Origin: Dromiciops gliroides
Taxonomy: Eukaryota > Chordata > Mammalia > Microbiotheria > Microbiotheriidae
Assembly (NCBI RefSeq): GCF_019393635.1
Contig: NC_057867.1
Coordinates: 57,920,492-57,984,491 of the forward strand
Direction of reading: 5' to 3'
DNA: 64,000 nucleotides
The notes below the pieces were generated by a model, which did not search any database, was not told the origin of the DNA, and was given only the letters and a program-made list of their open reading frames with translations. Both the position numbers and the translations under genes were made by a program. This document shows positions 43,481-53,869 of the stretch, piece after piece. Position 1 is the stretch's first letter; each line of letters starts with the position of its first letter.

Positions 43481-44353
43481 TATCCTTCTCTTACACTTGA
43501 ATATTTTCACACTTAATTTGTTGTGGGTAAATTGAAATTATTCCACCTCAGAAAAGCTGTGATCCTGGGTAATTTAACCTCTCTGTGCCTCAGTTTCAGG
43601 GGATAAGAATGGTGTCATCACTTCCACTAGCACCACCACCACATTATCATTATTACATTCAGTTGAGGCTTTTGGTAAAGGTTGACTTGTTCATGGAGAA
43701 TGAGACGATTAATATAAGCTAAGGATTTTAGAGATGGAACAGATCCTATATATCACCTAAGTCCAAAGTCAGGATCGTACACAGGAAAGCTTAAATGCTA
43801 TTGATTTGTGAGCACACATCATCCCCAGGAATATGGAAGCTTCTGGAAAGCAAGGGCTGTCTCACTTCTGCATTTGCATCATAGATGCCCAGCCTCCTGA
43901 CTTTTAGGCTAATACTTTTTCTCCTGATCTAGATGACCTTTCTATTAATTGCTCAGATCTGTTAACAAACAGGAAATGTGCTGTATGCTACATGCCACAT
44001 AATGAACAAGGGACCAGGCTGGATTCCAGATTGGATCCAGAGGAGGGTGAGCAGGCAAGCAGGCCAGTGGGAGCTGAGCACAAAAGGGACAGCTACTGGG
44101 GCCTTCTCTGCCCCTGTACTATGGCAGGATGTTGAGACAAGGGAGCCCCATGGGTGCAGAAACCCAGCCAGCACTAGGCCTGCTTTGCTGGTGCCAAAAT
44201 CTCCACAGTTTCCACACAAAGACTGGGTAATTCCACCTGAATCTTGAGTCTGTTCTTGCTGAGCATCCCTTTAGAATAGCACCCATTCTGGGAAAGGCAA
44301 AATTCAGCTAACAGAATGCCAAGCTATCCCCAATGTCTGAAATGCTCTCTATT

Positions 44354-44355
<2 letters not shown>
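43481..44355. other. no gene seen
   Basis: 43800-43910 may be an L2 tail (CTTCTGGAAAGCAAGGGC). Overlapping frames at 43962-44247 on both strands have no motif. Confidence 0.4.
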
Positions 44356-44399
<44 letters not shown>

Positions 44400-44425
44400 G
44401 GGGGGGCTCATTGGGGGGGGGCTTG
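44356..44425 (+). repeat. (GT)n microsatellite followed by G-runs
   Basis: About 21 GT units (44356-44398), then TGGGGGGGCTCATTGGGGGG. Cys/Val-rich frames across it are artefacts. Confidence 0.95.
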
Positions 44426-44744
44426 TGGGGAAGGGCCATACGTGGATGGGGCTCAAAGATGCAAACAGGGAGTGAGGGAGTTCATGGGGGCACACGGGGT
44501 GGGGGAGCCTGCACAGGGGGTATGAGGGGGTGGTACATGTGCTGTGTAGTATGTGTATGTGTATATTGTGTGTGCTCATGTCTATGTTGGTATATGTATG
44601 TACATGTACAAATATGTGCGTATATATGCACTGTGTCAATGCGAACGTGTGTATAGATGCATTGTCTTGTGTACACATATACACTTGAATTCACATATAT
44701 GCATTGTATATGCATGTGACTGACTTTGTTCATGAAGTTTGTTC
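44426..44744 (+). repeat. degenerate TG/TA-rich low-complexity tract
   Basis: TATGTGTATGTGTATATTG, TATGTATGTACATGTAC and similar alternating purine-pyrimidine text to about 44715. Confidence 0.8.
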
Positions 44745-44885
44745 AAGTGTTTGTCTCTCCCCCCTCCCCCCATTAGAATGTAAGTTATTTGAAGGCAAGG
44801 AATATATGTTTGCCTTTCTTTGTATCCCTAGTGCTTAGCACAATGCCTGGTACATAGTAGGCACTTAAATGTTTACTGGCAGATT
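44745..44885 (+). repeat. L2 3' end
   Basis: CCATTAGAATGTAAGTTATTTG, TTTGTATCCCTAGTGCTTAG, CTGGTACATAGTAGGCAC: the L2 terminus. Confidence 0.85.
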
Positions 44886-45110
44886 GGGTAGTATTCACAG
44901 TGGGACCAAATTAAACTTGACATAAGGAAAAACTGTCTAACAATGTGAATGGCCAAAAAGTTTCATAGGCTACTATGGGGGTAGTCAGATACACACACAG
45001 ACAAACACATACATGTGCATGTACCCATGCCTTACCAAAGGTTTTCTATCAAAATGTGGGTGACTACTTGCTGTAATCTTGTTAATATTAATATTATTAA
45101 TACTAATAAC

Positions 45111-45361
45111 CTTGTTGTTGCTCAGTCGTTTTTCAGTCATGTCCAACTCCTTGTGACCCCATTTGGGGTTTTCTTGGCAAATATACTGGAGTGATTTGCC
45201 TTTTCCTTCTCCAGCTCATTTTAAAGATGAGGAAACTGAAGCAAACAGGGTTAAGTGACTTCCCCAGGGTCACACTGGCAGTAAAACTCTGAGACTAGAT
45301 TTGAACTTAGGTCCTGCTGACTCTAGGCCTGGCACTATATGCACTGTACCCCCCAGCTGCC
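45111..45361 (+). mobile_element. SINE with GTTGTTGCTCAGTC head
   Basis: TTGTTGTTGCTCAGTCG, AACTCCTTGTGACCCC, GGGTTTTCTTGGCAAATATAC, GAGGAAACTGAAGCAAACAGG, CACTATATGCACTGTACC. AATATTAAT occurs in both flanks, a possible target duplication. Confidence 0.9.
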
Positions 45362-45419
45362 TTAATATTAACTAATTAAACATGGTTAACAATTGCTGGT
45401 ATTAATATTGAAAAGTCAT

Positions 45420-45740
45420 ACTATTCAGCTACATGCATCTACTGCTTTGTGCTCTGTAAAGTATTTTACATATAATATGTCATTGAAGCTTCAGAACAAC
45501 CTGTGAGTATCTCAGTCTTATAGACTGGCAAACTGAGGCTCAGAGACATTAAGCAGTTTAAGATGAAACAAATTATTTGTTCAAAGCACTTTAGCACAGT
45601 CCCAGGCATACACATGGCACTATATAATTACTTACCACTGCCCTGCCCCCCCCACACACACACTTATTGTCACGATGCTAAAAGTGTCTAAGGCAGAATT
45701 TAAATTCAGATCTTCTTGATTTTATATCAACTGCTCACAG
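45420..45740 (+). repeat. MIR-type SINE, diverged
   Basis: CTTTGTGCTCTGTAAAG, AGACTGGCAAACTGAGGC, GTCTAAGGCAGAATTTAAATTC. A short CA run lies at 45651-45662. Confidence 0.6.
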
Positions 45741-45789
45741 AGGTTGTAAGGATGTTTCTTGTTTGGGTCTAGGTTGGAGTAGGGGGCCT

Positions 45790-46150
45790 CCCCCCTCATC
45801 TGTGATTCTGGTAATTTCCTGCAGCGTACATTAATTCAAATCCAAAGTGAGATTTATTAACAGCATAGAAGAGAGTCAAACTGGGCTCTTCTTATGGAAG
45901 AGACCTTGAACCTCAAAAGAGTGGGTATGATTTCAGTGGCCCACAGAGCCGAAAAAGAGCACGGCACCCAATGTCTGAGGAACATGATTGTGAAACATAA
46001 ATCCTCCTTCCTACACAGAAATGCTTCCTTCTAGATCAGAAAATCAAACGTCCGCCCTTTTCAGCTAAGGTGGGGGGCTATGGGTAGCATATACTGTCAC
46101 ACTTGTTCTGTTTGGTTAATTTTGCTGACCTGACTTTTTATTTTAAAACA
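45790..46150 (-). mobile_element. possible solo LTR-like fossil, minus strand
   Basis: On the minus strand a TGTTAATAAATCTCACTTTGG block gives a poly(A)-signal-plus-U5-like pattern. No internal genes and no clear ends. Weak call. Confidence 0.35.
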
Positions 46151-46308
46151 AATCCTTTGTTATAAGGCACTGTCCCCAGAGGAGAGGGAGAAGGAATATA
46201 CTGAAAACAAAGGTAAGTTCTGACGTAGAAATCAAACCATCAACCAAAACTAAGCCTAAAATAAAAGGCTTCCCTCCAAAACTGAATGGCTACGTGGCGC
46301 TATGGTAG

Positions 46309-46322
46309 GTAACCTTGGCAAC
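46309..46322 (+). promoter_or_regulatory. RFX-type X-box, candidate retrogene promoter element
   Basis: GTAACCTTGGCAAC fits the X-box pattern GTHNCC-NN-RGNAAC, differing from the usual AT centre at one base. RFX factors bind such sites in promoters of ciliary and spermiogenic genes. It lies 73 bp upstream of the CRE-like site and about 1.0 kb upstream of the RAB2A-like start codon. Binding is inference. Confidence 0.5.
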
Positions 46323-46381
46323 AATAACTTTTGGTCTGAGAACGAGGCTCCAGGCCCAATACTTCACTTTCCTGGGCATTA

Positions 46382-46389
46382 TGACGTAG
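46382..46389 (+). promoter_or_regulatory. CRE-like site
   Basis: TGACGTAG matches the CREB/CREM site TGACGTCA at six of eight positions, including the intact TGACGT core, and sits 3 bp before a GC box. Confidence 0.45.
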
Positions 46390-46392
46390 GCA

Positions 46393-46402
46393 GTGGGCGG
46401 GG
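46393..46402 (+). promoter_or_regulatory. GC box (Sp/KLF-type)
   Basis: GTGGGCGGGG agrees with the Sp1 core GGGCGG and lies in a locally CpG-richer patch. No TATA box is near, so a GC-type promoter with a start around 46420-46450 is plausible. Confidence 0.45.
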
Positions 46403-46439
46403 TTACACTGGCACCTGGAGCTGGGTGCTCTAGTTTCTC

Positions 46440-46495
46440 AGTTGAGCCAGGCAGGCAGCAGCTCCTTTTGACGTTTCGATCCTAATTCAGTCCAG
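46440..46495 (+). other. possible 5' UTR exon of the RAB2A-like gene
   Basis: Downstream of the CRE/GC-box cluster, the sequence to TCCAG|GTGCTT (donor GT at 46496) could be a short first exon. A matching acceptor CTAACAG|AAGC ends at 47294, 27 bp before the ATG. The donor is weak beyond CAG|GT. Prediction only. Confidence 0.25.
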
Positions 46496-47294
46496 GTGCT
46501 TTCTCAGTGAGTACATTGTGCCTCGGAGGCTTGTGGGAAGGCACGAGCGGTCTCTAAGAACTCTGCCGGAAGGTCCACTACTAGCTGAGAAGGGACCGGA
46601 CAGGTCTCAATTAGGCGGGGAGACCCAGCTTCAAGCTGTCAGCTTGCGTTCCCACATATCCCCTGTGGGGGCACTGCTCCTTAGAGTGTCTGGCTTGGGA
46701 AGTGGGGGTGGGGGAAGAAGCTGAGCTAAAGCCTGAAGAGGCTTCTTAACCTTGTGGGAGCCATACAACTAGTTCCGTTGTGGAATCACTGTACCTTGGG
46801 AAACTCCAGCTGGGGGGAGGGAGGAAGAGTCAGAGTTAAATCCTGCTTCCTTAACCACTTGCAGCTCTGGCTTTATTCTGGTTTGTGGAGTGTCTGGGGG
46901 GGGGGGCGGGTAGAAGGCGGGAAGGAGGGGGGGGGAAGGGAGGGAGAGGCTAAAGCCAGAAGAGAGTCCCTAACCAAGTGAAATTGTAGCTCAATCCTAT
47001 GTTGGGGAGCTACGCTTAGGAATGGGGATAGCTAAGTGGCCTGATGATCAGAGTTCAAATTCGGCCTCAAACACTACCCATTCGACCCTGGGCAAGTCAC
47101 CCAAGCCTTATATTTGCTTCAGTTCTTCATCTGTAAAATGGGGTCCCACTGGAAAAGGAAAAAGCCCACTAACAAAGTCCACGGGATCACCTTGAGTTAG
47201 TCACAACTGATGGGAGGACTGGGAGGGAGGAACTGGGGGAGGAACAGAGCTAAAGCTGAAAAGCATTCCTAACCACATACCAATTACCTAACAG
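46496..47294 (+). other. upstream region, possible 5' UTR intron
   Basis: About 800 bp with G-rich runs (46896-46905 and 46928-46936), GGGAGGAAG text and a SINE-like piece. No coding frame of substance; the 68- and 75-codon frames here have no motif. Confidence 0.3.
47030..47215 (+). repeat. tRNA/MIR-type SINE between promoter cluster and coding exon
   Basis: GTGGCCTGATGATCAGAGTTC, TTCGACCCTGGGCAAGTCACC, TTCATCTGTAAAATGGGGTC, then a tail AAAGTCCACGGGATCACC. Confidence 0.72.
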
Positions 47295-47303
47295 AAGCTG
47301 TAG

Positions 47304-47960
<657 letters not shown>

Positions 47961-48037
47961 GCAGATCTGGACTTAAGAGAAGCCCGATTGGGGCCATCCA
48001 ACTGACTTTATGGCATAAAAACTCTTGTACAACTTTG

Positions 48038-48043
48038 AATAAA
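48038..48043 (+). terminator. poly(A) signal of the RAB2A-like gene
   Basis: AATAAA lies 78 bp after the TGA stop and is followed by a GT-rich stretch (GTTGTATTCATATGTCTTT), as expected for cleavage and polyadenylation. Use of this site would give a very short 3' UTR. Confidence 0.55.
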
Positions 48044-48060
48044 TGTTAACTTAAAGGAGA

Positions 48061-49095
48061 AGTTGTATTCATATGTCTTTAGTCAATCGATGTGATCATT
48101 ATGATGTCTTATGCCCATGCCCTGGAAATGTATTTACCACTCTACAAGTCCCCTGAGTATTACATACCAGCCTGTTGAGCAAGTTTAGCCAAGCATCTCT
48201 GCTGACTTCATGTTTATAAGATCTTGGCTTTACAGTTGGAAGGGACATCAGATGTCATTAATCTAGTGCCATAATTTTAAAGATGAGACCAAAAGATTCA
48301 GAGAGGTTAAAGCCTCCCCCCCCATTCTCCCACACACACACACACACAAAAACAGATATTAAATGAAAAGAGCAAAGCTGCTAACCCAAACCTTTTTGGT
48401 TCTAGATCTGGTATGCTTCCCACTGAAGCATAGCTTGTACAGTTTTTTCCCAAGTATGCTGATTTTCAAGGTTCTACAAGCTGCTTAAGTTTGTTTTTCC
48501 CTTTCAGAATTCTTAGACTCATTTGCATATGTTCTAAAACTGTTTAGAACTTGAAGACTGCATGCCTCTAGAAGCACTGCTGGGAACTGGGTAGCAACTG
48601 AATTAGAAAGCTGTTAAACCTATCTGACAGTTTTGTCTTATCTTGTCACTGTCCAAGTCCTAGGCAACTGCCCCAGTCTGGGCCTAGAAGCTCCCTAGAG
48701 GGATGGCTGTGTTAACAGGCTTTCATGCCATGTGGTTTTTGTTTGTACAGTTTCCATAACACTCTTCAAGAAATATTTTCATTGTTTGCCTTGATGAATG
48801 CTCACTGTAAAAGCACAGTTAAGGGTGACAAATAACAGCCCAATGACCAGATGCATTCAAATGGTACCTAGGGGATACAATTGCAAATGGTACATTAAGA
48901 GAACTTTGATCTTTTACAAAATACTATTTTATGGAGCTAGTTCATTTAACTATAGGATTTCTTAGTATGGATTTTTATGCAGGGTAGTTTTTCAAGCTAG
49001 GTATAAAATGAGCATATAGGCTTTTCCATGGTAAAGCTATAACCAATCCATTTGGCCTTTCTGAAGTTGCTAGTTTTGAAAATTAAATACAGTTT
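48061..49095 (+). other. region after the retrogene, possible extended 3' UTR, with MIR insertion
   Basis: AT-rich, unique-looking sequence. 48220-48320 and 48375-48440 are MIR-type (TACAGTTGGAAGGGACATCAG, GAGACCAAAAGATTCAGAG), with a (CA) run at 48331-48346. The remainder (48450-49090) reads like mRNA 3' UTR and could be retrocopied parental UTR, but I cannot verify this. Confidence 0.3.
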
Positions 49096-49099
49096 AATC

Positions 49100-49640
49100 T
49101 GTCTGTCTCCTACAAAAAATTAATAAACAGATCAGAGAAATAATTAATCTTATAATATCTCCTACAATTTGTTTGCACAGCTGTCCTTCTACCAAAAAAA
49201 GATCAGAGAACATGGCTAAAAACCAGATCAGAGAATATAATGTCTCCTACAGTATAAACCAGATCAGAGGCTGACAGGAAAATACCAATTTATTTTGTCC
49301 CAAGAAGAATTAAACATGATCATGCTGGAGACCCTTCCCAAAAAGGGATTGAAGACTCCCTCTTTCTAAGGGTTTTTAAGGGGTTTTTTTGCTCACAGGT
49401 TACAGAATAACTTCATGAGCATGATACAAATCAGCCCAAAGCAAATACCACAAATGTAAATCAGTTAAACAATACAAATCAATTTTACAGCTCAACTTAA
49501 AACTGATGCTATGTTTGATAATGCCCTTCCTGTTTCTACATAATCTAAGACAAGGAGATCTAGATAGTTGATCAGAAGAACAATAAGATCTATTTACTTT
49601 CCTGGGAAAGAAGATAGTGAATAAGAATTTCAAAGGGGCA
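49100..49640 (-). mobile_element. solo LTR-like fossil, minus strand, ends not fixed
   Basis: On minus: CCCTTAAAAACCCTTAGAAAG, GGGTCTCCAGCATGATCATG, GGGACAAAATAAATTGG (poly(A) signal), then a U5-like part in which CTCTGATCTGGTTT-type words repeat three to four times. Retrovirus-derived, family unnamed, old. Confidence 0.55.
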
Positions 49641-50159
49641 TTTAAGTTTGTTTATTCTCTGAGGAAGAGTAAACAGGGATTGTCTGGCTTCAGTTTGAAG
49701 TCTTTGAGCAGCAAAAGGAATTCTGCTCCTATTAATCCAGGGTCTCATAACATCCATTTGGATAATAAGGAAGCTCCATCAAATCTAAGTGATCCATACA
49801 TTCATATTAACACTAGGAACTGGGAGTTCAAAGACAAAATGAGAAGCTTCTGCCATGGAGAAGTACATTCTACTGGGGAGCATATGATATGTGAACATGT
49901 GCATATGCACATATATGCACATGAGTGAGCAGTGCATAGCTACACAGTTGTTTACATTGTATGCATGTGTTCATTTGTATGTGTGTATACATGTGTTTAT
50001 TATGAATGTGCACAGGGTTTTTGCTCTATGTTAGGTATAGGAAATGTGAGGATAAAATGAAAACAAGTTTCTGCCATGGAAAAGCTTCCATTGTTTTGGG
50101 GAATACAACATATATAAGCACATTTGAGTATATGCATACATATGTGTATTATGCTGGTG
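49641..50159 (+). repeat. two related copies of an old repeat, about 220 bp apart
   Basis: 49832-49925 and 50050-50150 share CTGCCATGGAGAAG / CTGCCATGGAAAAG and a following ATACAACATATATAAGCAC-like run. The purine-pyrimidine alternating text between (49860-50000) is low complexity. The 103-codon frame at 49617-49928 is not supported as a gene. Confidence 0.5.
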
Positions 50160-50163
50160 TAAG

Positions 50164-50784
50164 TGTCATGGGGTGCAGAGCACCCCAGAAGTTCTCTGGG
50201 GAAAATCAAGGAATCTTCTCCTTGAGAAACTAAACCAGAGGACAGATAACCCTAGAGAGATAAGGGGAACCAGTTTGGAGTGAGCTAGCTTTGGGACCTC
50301 CACCCTTTATTCTGGTCTCCCTTACCCCTGGGGAGATAAATTTGGGTGTGGCTGCGGCCTTTGTGTCCTGAAGAGAGATGTGTAGCCACCCCTCACCCAA
50401 TTCCTCTAGTCACTACCAGTGGGGGATGGTCCTCCACTCCTCACCCAATTCCCCCAGATACCACCAGTGGGGGATGGTCCTCCCTCACTAAAGGAGCTTT
50501 TCACAGTCAAATGGTCACCCCTCCCCCCATCAGTCCTCTATAAAAGTACCTGGCAGTCTCCTGTTCGAGGAGATTGGTACCTCTGAGCCATGTGCTTTGT
50601 GCCTATCTCCCCATGAGAAGTCCAAGGATTTCTGTCATGGTTTCCCTTCCCTCCCCCCCCTCCCTTCCCTTGTCCCTAAATAAACTACCACCTTATTCTA
50701 ACTACTTTTGTGTGCAAGAGGGTGTAATTCTTTAAAGAGGAATTCCTAAGAACCCCAACCCGGTACCCAATTTCCCCCATTACA
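50164..50784 (+). repeat. 5' LTR of the class I ERV fossil (621 bp)
   Basis: Begins TGTCATGGGG and ends CCCCATTACA (TG...CA with short inverted ends). U3 carries a 48-bp direct repeat (50391-50438 and 50439-50486), an enhancer-type duplication common in gammaretroviral LTRs. TATAAAAG lies at 50539-50546 and AATAAA at 50679-50684. Confidence 0.87.
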
Positions 50785-50787
50785 TTT

Positions 50788-50800
50788 TGGCGCCCGAACG
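50788..50800 (+). other. primer binding site, lysine-tRNA type
   Basis: TGGCGCCCGAACG follows the LTR by 3 bp. Its first 12 bases match the known tRNA-Lys(UUU) primer site. Most mammalian gammaretroviruses use proline-type primers, so this is a useful family marker. Confidence 0.72.
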
Positions 50801-51230
50801 TCTGAAGGGACTCGGGAATTTCCTCTTTCCTCTTAGCACACAAAACTGGGGGGTGGGAACCTCCCTTCTGGGTTTCCTTTCTCCCCCCCCCCCTCCCCCC
50901 CCCCCCCCCCCCCGCCTGACTCAACCTCCCATCGAGTCACAGAGGGGTAGAGAGAGAATCAGCTTTTGCACAGGACAGTGGAGGGCAGCCTGAGTCTCCC
51001 TCCATCGCTGAAAGCTCAACCAGACGTCTGGACCACGCTTGGCACACAAAACCTGGAGGTAGGGCCCTACCTTCTGGGTTTTTCTTCTCCCTCTCCCACC
51101 AGACTCAACCTTCCGTTTGAGTCACAGAGAGGTAGAGACGGTCGGCGTCTGCATGACAGCAGAGAGCAGCCTGGGACTCCTGGGGAACCACAGTTGGATC
51201 CTCAAACTACACGTTTCTGGGTAAGAACTC
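50799..51230 (+). repeat. tandemly duplicated ERV leader
   Basis: Two units of about 220 bp, beginning near 50799 and 51023, share GCACACAAAAC, CCTTCTGGGTTT, GACTCAACCT, GAGTCACAGAG and GGGCAGCCTG / GAGCAGCCTG landmarks. The first contains a long C run (50881-50912). Confidence 0.8.
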
Positions 51231-51297
51231 TTATACTTATATGCCTATCCCTTGGTGCTTTGCTCTTGGTTCAGACCATTCTCCTTAGATAGTAGTT

Positions 51298-52430
51298 ATG
51301 GGACAGAAAAGGAGCGTTCCAAAAAATTCACCTCTGGGGTGCATCCTAAGAGATTGGACTAAACTAGAACTTAAAAATTTGAGAAAGAGATGCATGATAC
51401 ATTTTTGTAACAATTTATGGCCACATTATCCGCTAGGAAGTGAAGGAAACTGGCCTATACATGGCACTCTTAATTATGATACCATTTTGCAATTGGACAA
51501 GTTTTGCAAGGGTAAAGGGAGATGGACAGAGATTCCATACATATCGGATTTTATGACTTTAAGCCAGAAGTCAAAGGGAAAGGGTGAGGTCCCCTTGCCA
51601 GTTGAGAATCACTGCAAGTCCAAGCAATTAGCTAACCCTTCGGGCACCTCCTCTAAGACCCCAGCCCCCTCTGCTCCTCAAACTCATTCCCTACCTGTTT
51701 CTTGTTTTACTCCTTCTTCCCCACCTGCTTCCGTACCTATGGGTCAACCACTGTCATATCACTCTATGACTGAGACCTCCCCTTGCCCACCAGCTGATCT
51801 CAGAACCAATTCTCTGTGCCACATGGGGAGTGGATGACAGTATCCTTCTATCCTGCTAGACCCCATTTACAATCTTGGGGAACTCCAATATGTTCCCATT
51901 TCTCCTGTTTTTTTTTTTCCATTCAGCAGCAGATCCCATCTGCTTTACCTAATCTGCAGTCGCTGCCTACTATGCCCATCTCCCTTTCTCCCCATCTCCA
52001 CCCATGCTGCAACCAAAGACTGTTTCCCCTCCCCCACCTACTCCACAGGCAAAGGCTGTCACCTCTCCCCCACTGGGCCCTCCACCCAATCCTTTGTCTT
52101 GGCCTCCACCTGAGCTATCTCCCCAACCCAGGTCCTTACCAGTGTCTCCCACTGCTTCCCTGCTTCCATTAAGGGAATTTCCCATTGGGAAGGGCACAAC
52201 ATTAAGGCATGTTCCTTTTTCCATAAGCAGGTTATCTCAGATTAAAGAGAAATTGGGGAGCTACTCAGAAAACCCCACAAAGTTCATAGATGGCTTTAAG
52301 TCTGTGACACTGGAGTATGACCTTTCCTGGACCGATTTGCAAATTATTCTTGCCAGTTGTCGTACCCCTGACGAGAAAAAACAGATTTGGGACCTGGCGG
52401 TACAAGTTGGGGATGAAGGAATTCCTAAGA
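51298..52430 (+). other. gag-like region of the ERV fossil
   Basis: Begins with a Met-Gly start as in myristoylated gammaretroviral Gag and shows matrix-like text (KLELKNLRKRCMIHFCNNLW, GTLNYD), a proline-rich middle, and capsid-like text (LPLREFPIG, EKLGSYSENPTKFIDGF, EKKQIWDLAVQ). A fossil fragment, not a working gene. Confidence 0.8.
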
Positions 52431-52479
52431 ACCTCAATCCCTAACCCAACCCTGTACCCTATTTCCCCCATTACATAAG

Positions 52480-52590
52480 CATCTAAGTATTATGTATTGT
52501 ATGTACACACAATCAAATGACATAATATTTGTAAAGTGTTGAGCACAGTGACTGGTACTTAATAAATGCTTATTCTTTTCCTCCTCTTCC
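52480..52590 (+). repeat. MIR-type SINE tail
   Basis: AATATTTGTAAAGTGTTGAG, CACAGTGACTGGTACTTAATA. Confidence 0.65.
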
Positions 52591-52830
52591 ATCTGGGGCT
52601 GTGGACACATACACACAGTAATTTGTGGAGGGACAGAGGATGGAGAGGGATAAGCAGAGTCTCCCTCAAAGTGACATTTCAGATGATACTTGAAGGAAGC
52701 CAGAAGTGATGAGTCCAACAACTCACTCATTCCAGATAGGAACATTGCAATAAACCCACCAGATTCAAAGTCCTGATAAAAATCACAAAGTGGAAAATCT
52801 TTGCTAATTTACTCAGTGTGGTCCTGTCAT
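52591..52830. other. no feature seen
   Basis: Short unique-looking stretch. Confidence 0.4.
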
Positions 52831-52877
52831 CACATGCATGCATGCGTGCGCGCGCACACACACACACACACACACAC
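52831..52877 (+). repeat. 47-bp strictly alternating purine-pyrimidine tract, Z-DNA candidate
   Basis: Runs ACATGCATGCATG, then CGTGCGCGCGCAC, then (CA)n without a break in alternation. The GC-rich centre favours the left-handed form. Confidence 0.9.
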
Positions 52878-53049
52878 CTTGGCTTAAAATGAAGTTGTGA
52901 AAATGGGGTAAAATAAAATCCTTCATACAAATATGAGAAAAATAATTCCGAGAAATTGTTAGCAGTATCTTAATTGTAAATGAAGAGTATAGTGGGAGAA
53001 GAGAAGGCACAGGGATCTGGACAATTAAAGGAAGAAAGAACTCACAATT

Positions 53050-53765
53050 TGTGTAAGGGAAGGGATTGCCAAGCTTAACATGGGACCTTGTGATGCTATT
53101 AGTTTTATAAGAGCATGCATAACCATCAACCTTGCAAATTCCTTCTCCAATCAGAACTCTAACTCAAAAAATCTGTTAATAGATAGTTAAGAGTGATTCA
53201 CTAGCCCCACAAGGCACCCTACAGCTTCTATACCCATAAGGCAGAGCAAGGTATCCACTAACAAAGTAAAATTCAGACCCCCTGTTTTCCAGAGCGAAGG
53301 CTCAGCAAACAAGTGGGTGCCCTGAGCTTGGCAAGACAACAATCCTTTACAATCACCCTCTGGATGATCTACCCCTCAGGGTGAGTCACACAATTCACCA
53401 GGTGTTTTCTGGTCAAAGACAAACACTGGACAAAATCAGAACATCCTGCAATTAATCAAACTTGTCACATGCTTGCTGCTCCCTCATTGTTAGGGCTACA
53501 ACTCACTGAGCAGTCACTACTAGTATAAGTATTGAGATCACCCCACACTGCCCCAGGTCCCCCCAACTAGGGGTGGGGCCTTGGCACCTGTATCTATACA
53601 TCTACCTTGCTTGCAAAGCCTTTTTCCTCACTTAGGAAATAAACTTTCTAATTCTTGACTCACCTATCTGGCCTATTCCGTGTAGCTCTGGCCATACATA
53701 GGTTAGAGACCGGTTCTGGGAAAAGCCTGGTTGGCACCACTTAATTAAGTATGTTGGTGTTACAA
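53050..53765 (+). mobile_element. solo LTR-like fossil
   Basis: LTR-type layout: a U3-like half with CTCCAATCAGAACTC, GGGGTGGGGCC and CACCTGTATCTATACATC, then CTTAGGAAATAAACTTTC (poly(A) signal at about 53638) and a 120-bp U5-like end near GTTGGTGTTACA. No internal genes. Family unnamed, old. Confidence 0.65.
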
Positions 53766-53869
53766 AGTTTTTCCTTAGGCCAGACTTAAACCTGCTTCTA
53801 CAGGACCTTCTGTAGCTCCTAGTTTCTCTGAATATAAGCAAGAAAATACAAAAAACAACATTCCACTAA

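Larger units (their letters stand above)
50160..52479 (+). mobile_element. class I (gammaretrovirus-like) endogenous retrovirus fossil, broken
   Basis: The element runs 50164-52475 between two copies of a 4-bp target duplication TAAG (50160-50163 and 52476-52479), the size typical of gammaretroviral integration. Parts in order: 5' LTR, lysine-type primer binding site, duplicated leader, gag-like region, and a short remnant of the 3' LTR. No pol or env sequence is recognised. It looks broken, with several breaks and most of the interior gone. LTR divergence suggests moderate age within marsupial history (inference). Confidence 0.88.

Noticed and set aside
44316-44684. Cys/Val-rich and Thr/His-rich frames
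   Set aside because: Translations of the (GT)n tract and neighbouring TG-rich sequence.
46518-46981. Two frames upstream of the retrogene as an N-terminal exon
   Set aside because: The RAB2A-like protein is complete from its own ATG; the upstream peptides have no similarity to Rab proteins.
52004-52444. Proline-rich frame as a host gene
   Set aside because: It belongs to the gag-like region of the ERV fossil.
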